Below are positions 43,831-53,279 of a DNA stretch of 54,727 nucleotides, one piece after another; the stretch's first letter is position 1; each line of letters starts with the position of its first letter. The position numbers and the translations under genes were made by a program. Source of the stretch: Chlorobiaceae bacterium. Lineage in GTDB: Bacteria; Bacteroidota; Chlorobiia; Chlorobiales; Chlorobiaceae. The notes below the pieces were generated by a model. That model was not told where the DNA came from and made no database searches. It saw only the letters and a list, made by a program, of their open reading frames with translations. The stretch spans positions 1 through 54,727 of the forward strand of contig JAAXXL010000010.1 of assembly GCA_013334485.1 (NCBI GenBank), read 5' to 3'.

Positions 43831-46194
43831 TTACGAAGAGCAATAGGGCAGAATGCTCAACCGGTTTGTCATTATTTTATAGGTTTTGCTGTAGAGGCTC
43901 AAGGGTACTGGCGTCTCCTCTTCGGAACGAATCATGACCTCCACCCGGTCATGAAAAATCGAAACGGCAACCTCTCTCTCTCCCCACTTCACATTGAACG
44001 AAAGGCTTTCCCATTTTTTCGGAAGCCACGGCTTGAGCACCAGACGATCTGACTTTATCGAAAACCCTCCAAACCCGTATATCGCAGTCTGCCAGGTGCC
44101 GCCAACCGCAGCGGCATGAATACCGAGAGCACTGTTCTCATGAAGGTTTTCAAGGTCGAACAGAGCGGTCTTCATAAAGTAGCTGTAAGCCCGTGAACGC
44201 CTGCCGGTTGCAAGACCCATCATGGCATGGATACAGTGGCTCAATGAAGATTTATGCACAGTACGCCTCTCGTAATAGTCATAATTGGCCATTTTATCCT
44301 CTTCGCTGAATGCATGAGGAAAGAGCAGCATCATGCTCAGAACATCAGCCTGTTTGATAAGCATGGTCGACTGAATATTGCGGTAATGCACTCCACGGGG
44401 AAGTACCGGATGTCCCTTGCGATCAAAAGCCGTGATCGCATAGTCCTTGAGTGAAAAGTAACCATCAAACTGTTCATAGATCTTTGATTCGGAGTCATAG
44501 GAGAGCTTGAGATTACGGCTGATATCCGCCCAGGAGTCCACCTCCTCAACACCAAGCTCTATTTTCAGGGAAAGTTGTCTCAGAAAACCTTCATTGTCGC
44601 GGCCCATATATTTATAGAGCATCGCAGCAAGACGAAGATGCCATTTGACAATAAAATTGGTATAGGCATTGTTGTTGACATGCTCATGAAACTCATCAGG
44701 GCCAATAACACATTGGATTTCATACTGCTCACCGATTTTCACAACACGGGAAGCCCAAAAGCGGGCTGTAAGAAAAACCATTTCAAGCCCGTAATCCATA
44801 AGAAAGCTGACATCGCCGGTAACGCGAAAATACTTTTCCACCCCGTAAATGACATCGGAAACAATATGATCTTCCTCAGTGCCGGTATAAATAAACCGAA
44901 TGGTCTTTTCAAGCTTTGAGGCAAATCTCGGTGTAACATCTTCGCCGGTTACTGCTGATTCCCACGCATATTTTGCCCCCTTATACCCCATTTTCCGGGC
45001 ATTTTCCATAGCTCCACCAAGCGTATTGTATCGGTAAAGGAGCATATTCCGGGCAATTTCCGGGAAATTGTAAATAAAAAATGGAAGGATGAATATCTCG
45101 GTATCCCAGAAAACATGGCCGAGATAACCCTCTGAACTGAGAAATTTTGCCCCGATACCTGCCGGACGTACCGGACCGTTAATGAGTAGTTGATAGATGT
45201 TGTAACGCAATGCATGCTGAGCCGCTTCGTCTCCCTTGATCACAATATCCGCCTGCTTCCACTTTTCACTCCATGCTGCAATATGAGCTGTTATTTCACG
45301 TTCAGCACCACTGCGGACATAGTCTTTAAGCTTGCAAATCGTACTCTTGAACATCTGTTCAGGCTTTATCTCCCTGCTTGTCGTCACTACGGCAAGCTTT
45401 TCAAAGATATAGCTCGACCCCTTGTTGACCTCTATAGTAATTTCGCTGGTAAACTTCTCTCCGTAAATTCTCGGCTCCCACTTCTGGATGTGAAAAGAGG
45501 GCGAAACCAGACGCCATGAAGCTGCCTCTGAAATCCGTATCCCCCGCTCACGGGTTTTCATCTCCAGATACATAAAAACCCTGCCTCGCTCAATTCTCTC
45601 AAGCTGAAGATGCTTGAGCATCTCCCGGGGGAAAAACCCCCTGTTGCAGACATCTCCGTTCAAGCCTGTCAGCACCCGGATCGGACCGGAAAAATTGCGG
45701 GGAGTAATCTTTACCTGCATGTAGCCAAAATGCACATTATGCATAAAGACCAGACGGATTGATTCAAGCGTAATGATCTTGCCTGTGGGATTCCTGAAGG
45801 TGGTAATGCGGTGTAGTGTCCCTTTTTTCAGGTCAAGCGTCTGCTCATGATAAAGAGCCTTGCTGCTTGAAAGACAGAATTTCTGGCCATCGACCCATAT
45901 CGACAGGTCGGTCCACATGGGACATTTGACCAGCTCCTCAACATCGGCCTCCGATTTATCATAAATACCACTCAAATACATACCACCGGAATGGCCCGGA
46001 GGGAGCTCCTCAAGACTTCCCCTGATATTGAGATAACCGTTTCCGATGGTCAGTAGGGTCTCGTTGACCTGGATACTTTTTTCGGATTTTCGAAACCCCT
46101 TTCGCCTCAATAACCACTCCTCACCTGAAAGTGTGAGCAGCTTTTCCGCCGCCGTTCCGGCAGCACTTCCCGGCTTCAGCGCAGGGTTATCCAT
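43831..46194 (-). CDS. glycoside hydrolase family 65 protein (disaccharide phosphorylase-like)
   Basis: This is a 787-residue enzyme of the maltose/trehalose/kojibiose phosphorylase family. The catalytic general-acid Glu lies in CVIGPDEFHEHVNNNAYTN. Substrate-binding GHVFWDTEIFILPFF and the phosphate-loop region HCIHAMMGLATGRR follow the family order, and the N-terminal beta-sandwich starts at EEWLLRRKGF. It phosphorolyses or hydrolyses an alpha-linked disaccharide in the cytosol; which one cannot be told from sequence. It lies 164 bp upstream of dnaE on the same strand. Confidence 0.92.
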   Translation of the reverse strand: MDNPALKPGSAAGTAAEKLLTLSGEEWLLRRKGFRKSEKSIQVNETLLTIGNGYLNIRGSLEELPPGHSGGMYLSGIYDKSEADVEELVKCPMWTDLSIWVDGQKFCLSSSKALYHEQTLDLKKGTLHRITTFRNPTGKIITLESIRLVFMHNVHFGYMQVKITPRNFSGPIRVLTGLNGDVCNRGFFPREMLKHLQLERIERGRVFMYLEMKTRERGIRISEAASWRLVSPSFHIQKWEPRIYGEKFTSEITIEVNKGSSYIFEKLAVVTTSREIKPEQMFKSTICKLKDYVRSGAEREITAHIAAWSEKWKQADIVIKGDEAAQHALRYNIYQLLINGPVRPAGIGAKFLSSEGYLGHVFWDTEIFILPFFIYNFPEIARNMLLYRYNTLGGAMENARKMGYKGAKYAWESAVTGEDVTPRFASKLEKTIRFIYTGTEEDHIVSDVIYGVEKYFRVTGDVSFLMDYGLEMVFLTARFWASRVVKIGEQYEIQCVIGPDEFHEHVNNNAYTNFIVKWHLRLAAMLYKYMGRDNEGFLRQLSLKIELGVEEVDSWADISRNLKLSYDSESKIYEQFDGYFSLKDYAITAFDRKGHPVLPRGVHYRNIQSTMLIKQADVLSMMLLFPHAFSEEDKMANYDYYERRTVHKSSLSHCIHAMMGLATGRRSRAYSYFMKTALFDLENLHENSALGIHAAAVGGTWQTAIYGFGGFSIKSDRLVLKPWLPKKWESLSFNVKWGEREVAVSIFHDRVEVMIRSEEETPVPLSLYSKTYKIMTNRLSILPYCSS

Positions 46195-46460
46195 AGCAAT
46201 ACCCTCTCAATAATCATCGTTTGGGTAATAAAAATACTTCAACCGGCTCAACTGTCGAGAAAAAGTTTAACTTTAATAAACAAAGAACGCCTCAAAAAAC
46301 TAATTAGTTTACTACAGGCCTGAAGCGCTTGACAGAGTGGGAGAAAGCGTAAAATATCGTCACGAATGCTCTGCACTTGTATGGCGGTAACACTTTTTTT
46401 TCTTATCATTTAATAATATTCGAGCCTTTACGTTCAATCAACGCAAGATGTAGTATAATT

Positions 46461-47663
46461 TTGGAGCAAAACACCTATAACAAATGCCCGGTCTGTAGTT
46501 ATCCGCTTAATCTGCAAAGTGCGGTATGCCCTCGATGCGGAAATGATATACTTGAAGACATAAGCTCACTTGACGAGCAATCCCAGGAGCTGCACCGTCA
46601 CCATATAGAGAATAAAAAAGCGGAATGGTATACCCGATGCCTGACCGAAAAACTGAACTGTAGCCCGAACCATCCGCCAGGCCCTCCGGTTGAAGAAGCT
46701 CCAAAAGTGAGTGGACGACACACCTATTGCCAGTCTGATGAAATAGAATACCTTGGAACCATCACCAGAACAGAACTGCTCAAGGAGAGCACTTCCCGAA
46801 AAAAATGGTGGAACACCATGACTGATGACTGGAAAGAGGTGATCAAAACAACCCTGAAGGTTGTTCGTGAACCCTCTGATCAGGAGCTGCTTGATTTTCT
46901 TGAAACCACACACCTGCGCTGTGACAACCGGAGAATTCATGACCTGCTTCCCGTCAGAATGCTTGAAAAGCTTCAGCAGCTCCGCTGTGATGAGTCCCCT
47001 GTTGCGAATCTTGAACCGCTTGCTCATCTCCAAAAGCTTCAGCGCCTTTACGCATTCGACTGCGATTTCTCATCGCTTGAGCCCCTGCGCAACCTGACAA
47101 GCCTCAAACTGCTCTGGATATCAAGCACACAGGTCACAACTCTTGAGCCGATCAGCACTCTTGTCAACCTTGAAGAACTCTACTGCTCCGAAACAGAGAT
47201 CAACGATCTCGCACCACTAAAAAGGCTCTTCAACCTTGAAAAACTGAGCTGTTACAAAACCGGTATCTCTTCGCTTACCGCGCTTGAGCATCTTGAAAAT
47301 CTTGTCGAACTGGGTATCAACAGCTCCTACGTTACCGATCTTTCGCCGCTCAGCGGACTCAGCAACCTTGAGTATCTCCGCTGCAACAAAACAGCCATCG
47401 AAAATATCGAGCCGCTGCGTTCACTTGCCGGACTTCGTGAGCTGAGCATAGCCAACACCCATGTGATGACCATTGAAGCGCTTGAGGAGCTGACCTACCT
47501 TGAAGAGCTTGACATCTCAAACACGCACGTCTCATCAATCAACCCCCTGATGCAGCTTCAGAACCTTGAAAAAGTAGAGCTTTCGCCGGGCAACATTCCC
47601 CGTGAAGAGCTCGAACGCTTCATTGAACTCCACCCCGAGTGCGAAGTGATTCTCAGAAAGTAG
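46461..47663 (+). CDS. leucine-rich repeat protein with N-terminal zinc ribbon
   Basis: This protein of about 400 residues starts with a four-Cys ribbon (CPVCSYPLN then CPRCGND) and a charged linker. It then has about nine 21-22-residue leucine-rich repeats of the type SLEPLRNLTSLKLLWISSTQV, given here in one example; these form a curved solenoid for protein binding. No signal peptide or membrane segment, so it is cytosolic. The frame is open from a TTG at 46377. I chose the TTG at 46461, which begins eight residues before the first Cys; TATAAT at 46454-46459 just upstream resembles a -10 box, so the start stays uncertain. The terminator-like hairpin at 47676-47710 follows. Confidence 0.78.
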   Translation: MEQNTYNKCPVCSYPLNLQSAVCPRCGNDILEDISSLDEQSQELHRHHIENKKAEWYTRCLTEKLNCSPNHPPGPPVEEAPKVSGRHTYCQSDEIEYLGTITRTELLKESTSRKKWWNTMTDDWKEVIKTTLKVVREPSDQELLDFLETTHLRCDNRRIHDLLPVRMLEKLQQLRCDESPVANLEPLAHLQKLQRLYAFDCDFSSLEPLRNLTSLKLLWISSTQVTTLEPISTLVNLEELYCSETEINDLAPLKRLFNLEKLSCYKTGISSLTALEHLENLVELGINSSYVTDLSPLSGLSNLEYLRCNKTAIENIEPLRSLAGLRELSIANTHVMTIEALEELTYLEELDISNTHVSSINPLMQLQNLEKVELSPGNIPREELERFIELHPECEVILRK

Positions 47664-47675
47664 CTTTCGCATACC

Positions 47676-47710
47676 AACAGAAAACGCGCCTCATCAGCGC
47701 GTTTTCTGTT
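47676..47710. terminator. terminator-like hairpin after the leucine-rich repeat gene
   Basis: A perfect 14-bp stem (AACAGAAAACGCGC with GCGCGTTTTCTGTT) with a 7-nt loop lies 13 bp after the stop at 47663 and 68 bp after the convergent radical-SAM gene's stop. The T-rich part is inside the stem. It probably serves both directions. Confidence 0.75.
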
Positions 47711-47777
47711 TATGATTGATAAAAATCTCATTCGGAGGGACGAAATACCGCATGGCACTATTATACCCTTGCTTCGC

Positions 47778-49637
47778 TTAAGATGTCTGATTTTCCGCTT
47801 TAAATCCCTGTATGCAAAGAATACCTCTGACGTAAAGATAGAGCAGAAATGATTTCATCAGTTGAAAAGTAGCTTGATCGTAAAACTGCAATGCCCTGGA
47901 AAGCTCTTTCAGTGTAGATCCGGAGCTTAGTAGATGCATCATATCCGACTGAATCGCATCAAGCACAAACTCCATGTCATGGTCTTTCAGAAGAATTACT
48001 CCATCTGCAAGATTTTGTTGCAGAACAACGTGTTCTGCAACCATAAAACAAAAGGTATCATCATCAACAATCGCCCGCAAGCTCTCAGCCTGCTTTCTGT
48101 ACTGCGAATCATGCAAACGCCATGGCCCTTTTTTGTTAGAAAAACTTGAGACAATGTAGCGGTGCCATGCTCTGTCAAATTTATGGTTGGGAACCCGCCA
48201 TTGCTTTGTAATTGCTTCGGTATAAAATCCATACGCTCTCCAAGGAGCATTAATCGGCTCAATAATAATACCATACTTCCAGGGATTCATGTACAGATCA
48301 GTTGATGGTTCCAGGCGGAAACTATTGCCCAGACTTCGTTGGGGAAAATGAGCTGTCGGAACGCCATCACGGGTAAGAATTTCATCAATTTCCCTGAAAA
48401 ACCTTATGGAATCAAGAACATCAACGATCTCTTCGCCAGGAAAATTGACGATGGTCGATACATGTACAGGCAACCCATTCTTTGCTGCGGCAAGAAGATT
48501 GCTTTGTGCATGATTAAGGTCAATAGTTTTATTCATGCATTCAAGAACCCTTGGCGAAGCGCTTTCCAGACCGAAAGCTATTCTACTGAACCCGGCTTTG
48601 GACATTTTTTCAAGCAGATCCGGGGTCAGATGTGTAAGGTCACAAAAGGCAAAGGTAAATAACGGCTGGAGATCCTCAGTGATAATCCTTTCGCAGAAAT
48701 CAGAAAGCCATGCATGGCTGAAATTAACAAGACTATCGCAGATATAAAACGATGAAATTCCGTATGATTCCATATAAAAGCGAAGCCGCCCGACGGCCTG
48801 CTCTACAGAAAGGTAGCGGAAACATTTCCAAAACTCTTTTTCTGAACAATAGATGCAGCTATTGACACAACCTCTTGAAAAAGAAACCGGAATACCCTCA
48901 AACCGACGTTTCAAATACTCCCGAATACCCTGACCTTTGAAAGGGAAATTTTTAAAATCAGGCATCGGAAACTCATCAGCCCGTAGCAATTCTTTTCGTG
49001 GAATATAGTGGTAGTGATCACCATCAAGATATGCCACCCCATCAACATGACCATCATCTGAACGCAGAAATTCCTTTGCAGAAAGTTCTCCTTCACCGAC
49101 TATTATTGCATCAGCAAAACGATTGAAAAGGAGAAAAAGGTGAACGTCTCTTGTATAAACGGCAGGCCCGCCAAAAACAAGAGATGCAGAAGAACGCAGA
49201 CGAATTTTTTTTGCCGCAAGTAACGAAATCCAAATATTGCTGATGTATGAGGACACCCAGATCTGGTTAGGCGATTCGGCAAGCATTACCGAAACAGCCC
49301 GGTCAAGAAAAGAGTCAATTTTCTCAAGATTCAGCCTCATTTCCGCATCGGAAAGCAACAACGAATCTAACTCGGAACGATCAAAAAGCACCGGAAACAT
49401 AATTTCGGGAGAAGCTCCAATAAAGTTAATCATATCAGGAAAGCTGCCATAACGAGAATGCAGAGCCAAATCATGAATCGCATAATAGAGATCTCTGTCT
49501 TCAACGCTAAGCTGGTAGTCAAAATCAAAAACCGCAACATCGCATTGTTCCCTGTCAAGTACAGTTTTCATGCAAGCCAGACCAAGTGGTAATGTCTTGT
49601 CTGAAAAAGAGGGGAAAATGGTCAACGCAATGTCCAT
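47778..49637 (-). CDS. radical SAM protein with B12-binding-like N-terminal domain (RiPP maturase candidate)
   Basis: This 619-residue protein has a Rossmann-like N-terminal domain (residues 1-190; LVFGGPAVYTRDV and ADAIIVGEGELSAKEFL) as in cobalamin-binding radical-SAM enzymes, although the DXHXXG cobalamin His motif is not seen. The cluster motif CVNSCIYC (C257, C261, C264) is canonical CX3CX2C, and IAFGLESASPRVLECMNK is typical of this class. A helical C-terminal extension of about 200 residues follows. Relatives in RiPP clusters methylate or crosslink peptides. It begins 11 bp after the YcaO gene and is the last gene of the cluster. The exact reaction is unknown. Confidence 0.85.
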   Translation of the reverse strand: MDIALTIFPSFSDKTLPLGLACMKTVLDREQCDVAVFDFDYQLSVEDRDLYYAIHDLALHSRYGSFPDMINFIGASPEIMFPVLFDRSELDSLLLSDAEMRLNLEKIDSFLDRAVSVMLAESPNQIWVSSYISNIWISLLAAKKIRLRSSASLVFGGPAVYTRDVHLFLLFNRFADAIIVGEGELSAKEFLRSDDGHVDGVAYLDGDHYHYIPRKELLRADEFPMPDFKNFPFKGQGIREYLKRRFEGIPVSFSRGCVNSCIYCSEKEFWKCFRYLSVEQAVGRLRFYMESYGISSFYICDSLVNFSHAWLSDFCERIITEDLQPLFTFAFCDLTHLTPDLLEKMSKAGFSRIAFGLESASPRVLECMNKTIDLNHAQSNLLAAAKNGLPVHVSTIVNFPGEEIVDVLDSIRFFREIDEILTRDGVPTAHFPQRSLGNSFRLEPSTDLYMNPWKYGIIIEPINAPWRAYGFYTEAITKQWRVPNHKFDRAWHRYIVSSFSNKKGPWRLHDSQYRKQAESLRAIVDDDTFCFMVAEHVVLQQNLADGVILLKDHDMEFVLDAIQSDMMHLLSSGSTLKELSRALQFYDQATFQLMKSFLLYLYVRGILCIQGFKAENQTS

Positions 49638-49648
49638 TGAGGTACTGA

Positions 49649-51511
49649 TTACATTATCGACGCGACAGAAAATACATGAACAAGATTTTCCTGATCCGGC
49701 TGGTGATCTTTATAAAAAGAGTGGAGTTTTTTTACATACTGGAGCATAACAACAAAAGAGCACGATGTGCAAGGAGGTTTATTATCAGGGAAATCATGAT
49801 TTTCAAAAACCTCCTGTATCATCAGCATTGGATCATTAATGAAAAGCATTGCCTGTTCTACTACCTCGCTCCTATAAAACCTGAGTAACTGACTGGAAAG
49901 AGCCGAGGTAGGACATTCATCTGCGATGAGTTGGTGGTAGTCAATTACACAATGGGCAAACAGCGCCAGAGTGCTGTTCGATGCCGTACGGGCAGCAAGA
50001 AAAAGTTGTTGCAGAACTTCGTCCGCAAAGGCGGTGTGACCGAATAGTTGACTGATTGCCGCCAGAAGTATGCTTTCCCTAATCTTCCTTGAGCCCGGAT
50101 AGTTCCAGCAGGAAAATGTTGAGAGAAATGACGCAGGAGCAGGAAGAGCAGTCTCGCCTGTTTTTTTGTACAAAGCAAGGATCTGCTGCATAATGACAGA
50201 TGTGCGATTGATGCTTTTGTTAAGTTTTCCGCTCGCCTCCTTGAGTGTAAGGATATCGATAAGTTCATTTTTTCCTGAACAGTAGTTCACATTGCTCATA
50301 CCAGGAATGTAACCGTATACTGAAGGGATTCCGAGGTAGGAAACATCACGGAGATAAAGTTTTTTTCCTGTTCTCCTGAGCAAATCAAGTAATTCCCGCA
50401 GCGGATTTGAGGCGAGGTTTTTATTCCAAACCTTTTCACTTTCTTGCTCCCAGGAAGCGGTTGTACCAAAAAGTGATTTAGGCCACAATCCAGTGCTGTT
50501 GGCCTTGGCAGTATAGTAGTTACTGTATCGAAAAAAACTCGCTAAATCTGGAGTATCGGCTTGGTAAGGATTTCGGTATCCTGAAATCGGCAGCCCGTAA
50601 AAGTCATCATTTCCATCATAGAGTTCTGTCAAGGCCTGGATTACTGAGGTGGAAAGCGTTTCTGCTGCTCCAAGATTGCAGTTGTATAAATTCCTGTCAC
50701 GATTGATCAGCATGACTCCTGCAACGGGAAACCCTTCTCCGAATGAACAGTCAAGAAGACGCACTACGGTCTTATGTTTAGATTCAATTTCTTGGATAAC
50801 TTTTTCCGCTTCAGTGCCTTCAAGCCGGGTAAGCGGAATTTCTGGTGGTGTGAGGTCTTCAGAAAAGAGCTGGCGAAAAACATATCGCTCACAGATTTCG
50901 AAAATTGACTTCTGCACAGCATGAGCAAGGCTATAACCAGCCGCGCATCCTGTGCTTCCGCTACTAAAAAGCATCAGCTCCATAGGGCAGTAACCGATTT
51001 CACCATGATGGACAGAGTAAAATGGTGTACAGAGAAGAGAAGATAGATACTCTTTGAAAACATCACCATAACCATCATCGTCAACCAGATGATGAGGCAA
51101 CAGCGTTACAAGCTCTATAAACGGAGTAGCGGTAAGCACATCCAGCGACTGAAAGCGCTCATCAGGCGCAAGATAAAACTCAGGTTGAGCGCCGGCAATC
51201 TGCATTCTTGAAAGACAGTGATCAGGCATGTCGGTATGGTTCTTTCTGCCCTGTAATGCATGGTGATGGCCGGTAAAAAGAAAGTTGTTCTGGAGGCGTT
51301 CAAAGAGTTCTCCGTAGGCACTTACCATAGATCCTCTTCGGGTTAAGCCTTTTCCCGAGAGAGAAATGTTCAGAAAGGAAAGTTCTGGATTGCTGATAGT
51401 GAGCGTGGTTGAGAAAAACGGAAGTGAGGCTGCTGCTCTGTTCGTTTCCGTTATTGCAAAACCAAAAGTTTGCAGGATACTTTTCATCTTTTCAAGATCA
51501 TCAGAAACCAT
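49649..51511 (-). CDS. YcaO-domain protein (peptide backbone cyclodehydratase/thioamidase candidate)
   Basis: This is a 620-residue protein. ATP-binding YcaO motifs are GKGLTRRGSMVSAYGELFER (residues 53-72) and GCAAGYSLAHAVQKSIFEIC with ERY (187-209), matching the conserved Gly/Ala/Glu/Arg pattern. The last roughly 200 residues are helical and not part of the core YcaO fold. YcaO enzymes use ATP to turn Cys, Ser or Thr of a peptide into azolines, or to make thioamides or amidines. No ThiF/Ocin-ThiF or TfuA partner is encoded nearby, so the mode of substrate binding is unusual. It sits between two radical-SAM genes, with gaps of 41 and 11 bp. Confidence 0.85.
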   Translation of the reverse strand: MVSDDLEKMKSILQTFGFAITETNRAAASLPFFSTTLTISNPELSFLNISLSGKGLTRRGSMVSAYGELFERLQNNFLFTGHHHALQGRKNHTDMPDHCLSRMQIAGAQPEFYLAPDERFQSLDVLTATPFIELVTLLPHHLVDDDGYGDVFKEYLSSLLCTPFYSVHHGEIGYCPMELMLFSSGSTGCAAGYSLAHAVQKSIFEICERYVFRQLFSEDLTPPEIPLTRLEGTEAEKVIQEIESKHKTVVRLLDCSFGEGFPVAGVMLINRDRNLYNCNLGAAETLSTSVIQALTELYDGNDDFYGLPISGYRNPYQADTPDLASFFRYSNYYTAKANSTGLWPKSLFGTTASWEQESEKVWNKNLASNPLRELLDLLRRTGKKLYLRDVSYLGIPSVYGYIPGMSNVNYCSGKNELIDILTLKEASGKLNKSINRTSVIMQQILALYKKTGETALPAPASFLSTFSCWNYPGSRKIRESILLAAISQLFGHTAFADEVLQQLFLAARTASNSTLALFAHCVIDYHQLIADECPTSALSSQLLRFYRSEVVEQAMLFINDPMLMIQEVFENHDFPDNKPPCTSCSFVVMLQYVKKLHSFYKDHQPDQENLVHVFSVASIM

Positions 51512-51552
51512 ATCCGTTACATGTGATTTTAGTACCTGATGAACAATTCCAA

Positions 51553-52815
51553 CTAAAAAAAGGAGAGTACCGATGACATATCTTCATGCAGAATTGCAAA
51601 CAATCCAAAAATCATCTTCCTGCGATATGAGCAATAGATCTTTGAATATTCACTGAATGTTTTACTGAGCTTACCGTAATGATAACCAGGAATGGTTGTC
51701 GGACAGAATGAAAGGCATATGGAAGATATCGGACACGCTGCACATATTCCATAGCGCTCTTTTGTCTGTTGTTTCCGTACAAGGTCATTTTCTCCTCTCA
51801 GGTGTGCACACCATTCAAGCGTACCATCACTATTTATGCACTTGTAGTTGCCATTGGAACCGCAAAAAGGTGTCTGTGTGCATCCATCATTATATACCGA
51901 AGGGTAAAGCATTTTACCAAGAAATGTCAGGAGCATCTGCTCCCTGACAAGTTCTCCTCGTGTTTTGTGCAGATGGATAATCTCCCTTAGCAGATTGAGT
52001 TGCCCATCGGCAAGACGCGCGTAGTAATCCGAAAAATCGTCTCTCCTGTAAATATCGAAATCGATAAATTCAAGCGGTTTAAGATAAAAGGATCGAAGCT
52101 TCAGTACTTCATGGTTGAACCTGAACAGCTCCATAAGTGTGTCCGGCTCCCTGATTACCGAAAGCACTCCATAGCAGATTTTCCTATCCTGAAACAATTG
52201 CAGATGCTCAAGAATAGTGCTGAAACTTCCGTTCCCGTTTTTAAAAGGACGAGAACGATCATGGAGCTGCTGTTCACCATCAATTGTAACTCCAACTGTC
52301 ATATTATAATTCGACAGTAGATGAAGCACCTCATCATTGACAACCGTTCCGTTTGACTGGAGAGAAAATGAAAAGAGTATATCTGGATAAGTCCCTGTAA
52401 GAAAAGCACATATCCGTTCCAAGTCACGATGGCACAGAAGCGGCTCACCGCCCTGAAAAGTCACAGCAACTCGTCTCTTGTTGAAAACCAGCTTGCTGAG
52501 AGTATGCAGTATTACTTCGATTTCAGTTTTTTGGGTAAAGTGTGTTTGTGTTAATTCGGCATACTTGCAATAAACACAAGCCAAATTACAATTGTCGGTA
52601 ATGAAAATAACAATTTCGATGTAATCATCAGCTCGGGCATCATGTGCACCATGGCACTGAAGCTGTTTTATCGCTTCAGTTTTCTTTTCCGGGCTGAACT
52701 CCTCGCTGACTATTTTCCAGTTACCGTATCGGTTATCAAGTGCCACAAAAAAAGCCCCCTCCTCTCCTGCTATGAAGGTGAAAGGACTCTCTATATCAAG
52801 GGAATAACTACCCAT
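51553..52815 (-). CDS. radical SAM/SPASM protein (RiPP maturase candidate)
   Basis: This 420-residue protein has the cluster motif CNLACVYC (C76, C80, C83), the SAM-binding TFQGGEPLL, and a C-terminal SPASM domain with cysteines in CTQTPFCGSNGNYKC, GTLEWCAHL and YGICAACPISSICLSFCP, which should hold auxiliary Fe-S clusters. This is the layout of anSME-like and peptide-modifying maturases (sactipeptide, ranthipeptide and similar types). It lies downstream of the precursor gene and its terminator, so its expression depends on read-through or on its own promoter. No strong ribosome-binding site is seen. The modification is unknown. Confidence 0.88.
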   Translation of the reverse strand: MGSYSLDIESPFTFIAGEEGAFFVALDNRYGNWKIVSEEFSPEKKTEAIKQLQCHGAHDARADDYIEIVIFITDNCNLACVYCKYAELTQTHFTQKTEIEVILHTLSKLVFNKRRVAVTFQGGEPLLCHRDLERICAFLTGTYPDILFSFSLQSNGTVVNDEVLHLLSNYNMTVGVTIDGEQQLHDRSRPFKNGNGSFSTILEHLQLFQDRKICYGVLSVIREPDTLMELFRFNHEVLKLRSFYLKPLEFIDFDIYRRDDFSDYYARLADGQLNLLREIIHLHKTRGELVREQMLLTFLGKMLYPSVYNDGCTQTPFCGSNGNYKCINSDGTLEWCAHLRGENDLVRKQQTKERYGICAACPISSICLSFCPTTIPGYHYGKLSKTFSEYSKIYCSYRRKMIFGLFAILHEDMSSVLSFF

Positions 52816-52855
52816 AAAGACAAAAATGTAAATCGACAGAAAGCAGACAAAAAAA

Positions 52856-52896
52856 GTGACTAACCCTGTTTTACATCAAAACACAAGGTTAATCAC
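52856..52896 (-). terminator. strong terminator/attenuator just downstream of the precursor peptide gene
   Basis: On the minus strand GTGATTAACCTTGTGTTTT and AAAACAGGGTTAGTCAC pair almost fully around a 5-nt loop and are followed by seven U (plus-strand A7 at 52849-52855). It begins 45 bp after the precursor stop codon and ends 41 bp before the radical-SAM/SPASM start. It should give more precursor than maturase mRNA. Confidence 0.88.
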
Positions 52897-52940
52897 TAAA
52901 AGGAAACTACAAGGTCGCACACCGCAATGCACCCGGACAA

Positions 52941-53168
52941 TTACTTATCATTTGGATCCCACGTATCGCAATGCATACTGGGAAGCCTGCTTGATAAAGA
53001 GAGTGAAAAGTTATCATTCACTGCCAAACATGGCCTTTCTTTAGGCGGATTTGGATCCGGTGAAGGCTCTGGAGTCCATGTATCGCAGTGCATGGAGGGC
53101 ATTTTTGTACCTGACTTCAATGTCAAATTGTCGACCGAAAACAAGGAGCTGCAAAAATTTTTGTTCAT
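52941..53168 (-). CDS. RiPP precursor peptide with two PSMHCDTW repeats
   Basis: This is a 75-residue peptide, start ATG at 53168 (a GTG at 53204 would add 12 residues). PSMHCDTW occurs at residues 24-31 and 63-70. The segments before each repeat also resemble each other (NKNFCSSLFS and NDNFSLSLSS), and so do those after (DPNPPKE and DPNDK), so the peptide is an internal duplication. Within the eight repeated codons every DNA difference is silent, including AGT versus TCC for Ser. It has four Cys (6, 28, 47, 67). It lies between a glycosyltransferase and the radical-SAM/SPASM, YcaO and second radical-SAM genes, on the same strand, and ends in a terminator. The two repeats are the likely core or modification sites. 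No homologue is known to me. Confidence 0.72.
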   Translation of the reverse strand: MNKNFCSSLFSVDNLTLKSGTKMPSMHCDTWTPEPSPDPNPPKERPCLAVNDNFSLSLSSRLPSMHCDTWDPNDK

Positions 53169-53279
53169 GATCTGGCCATTTAAATGGATGAAAAGATATT
53201 TCACTCATAAAAGCATGGGGAAAAATTTACGAAAAAGCATGATCAAAGAAAAGCAAACCAGTAAAAAAATCTTTACCGT

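Noticed and set aside
52900-52940. Possible third precursor repeat (VHCG) after the precursor stop
   Set aside because: The DNA resembles the repeat for only about ten bases, lies in another frame after the stop codon, and does not encode CDTW.
53042-53209. Alternative minus-strand peptide of about 55 residues starting MSEISFHPFKW at the ATG 53209
   Set aside because: It overlaps the precursor in another frame, covers only the first repeat and shows no repeat of its own. The silent-change evidence favours the other frame, though this one cannot be fully excluded.
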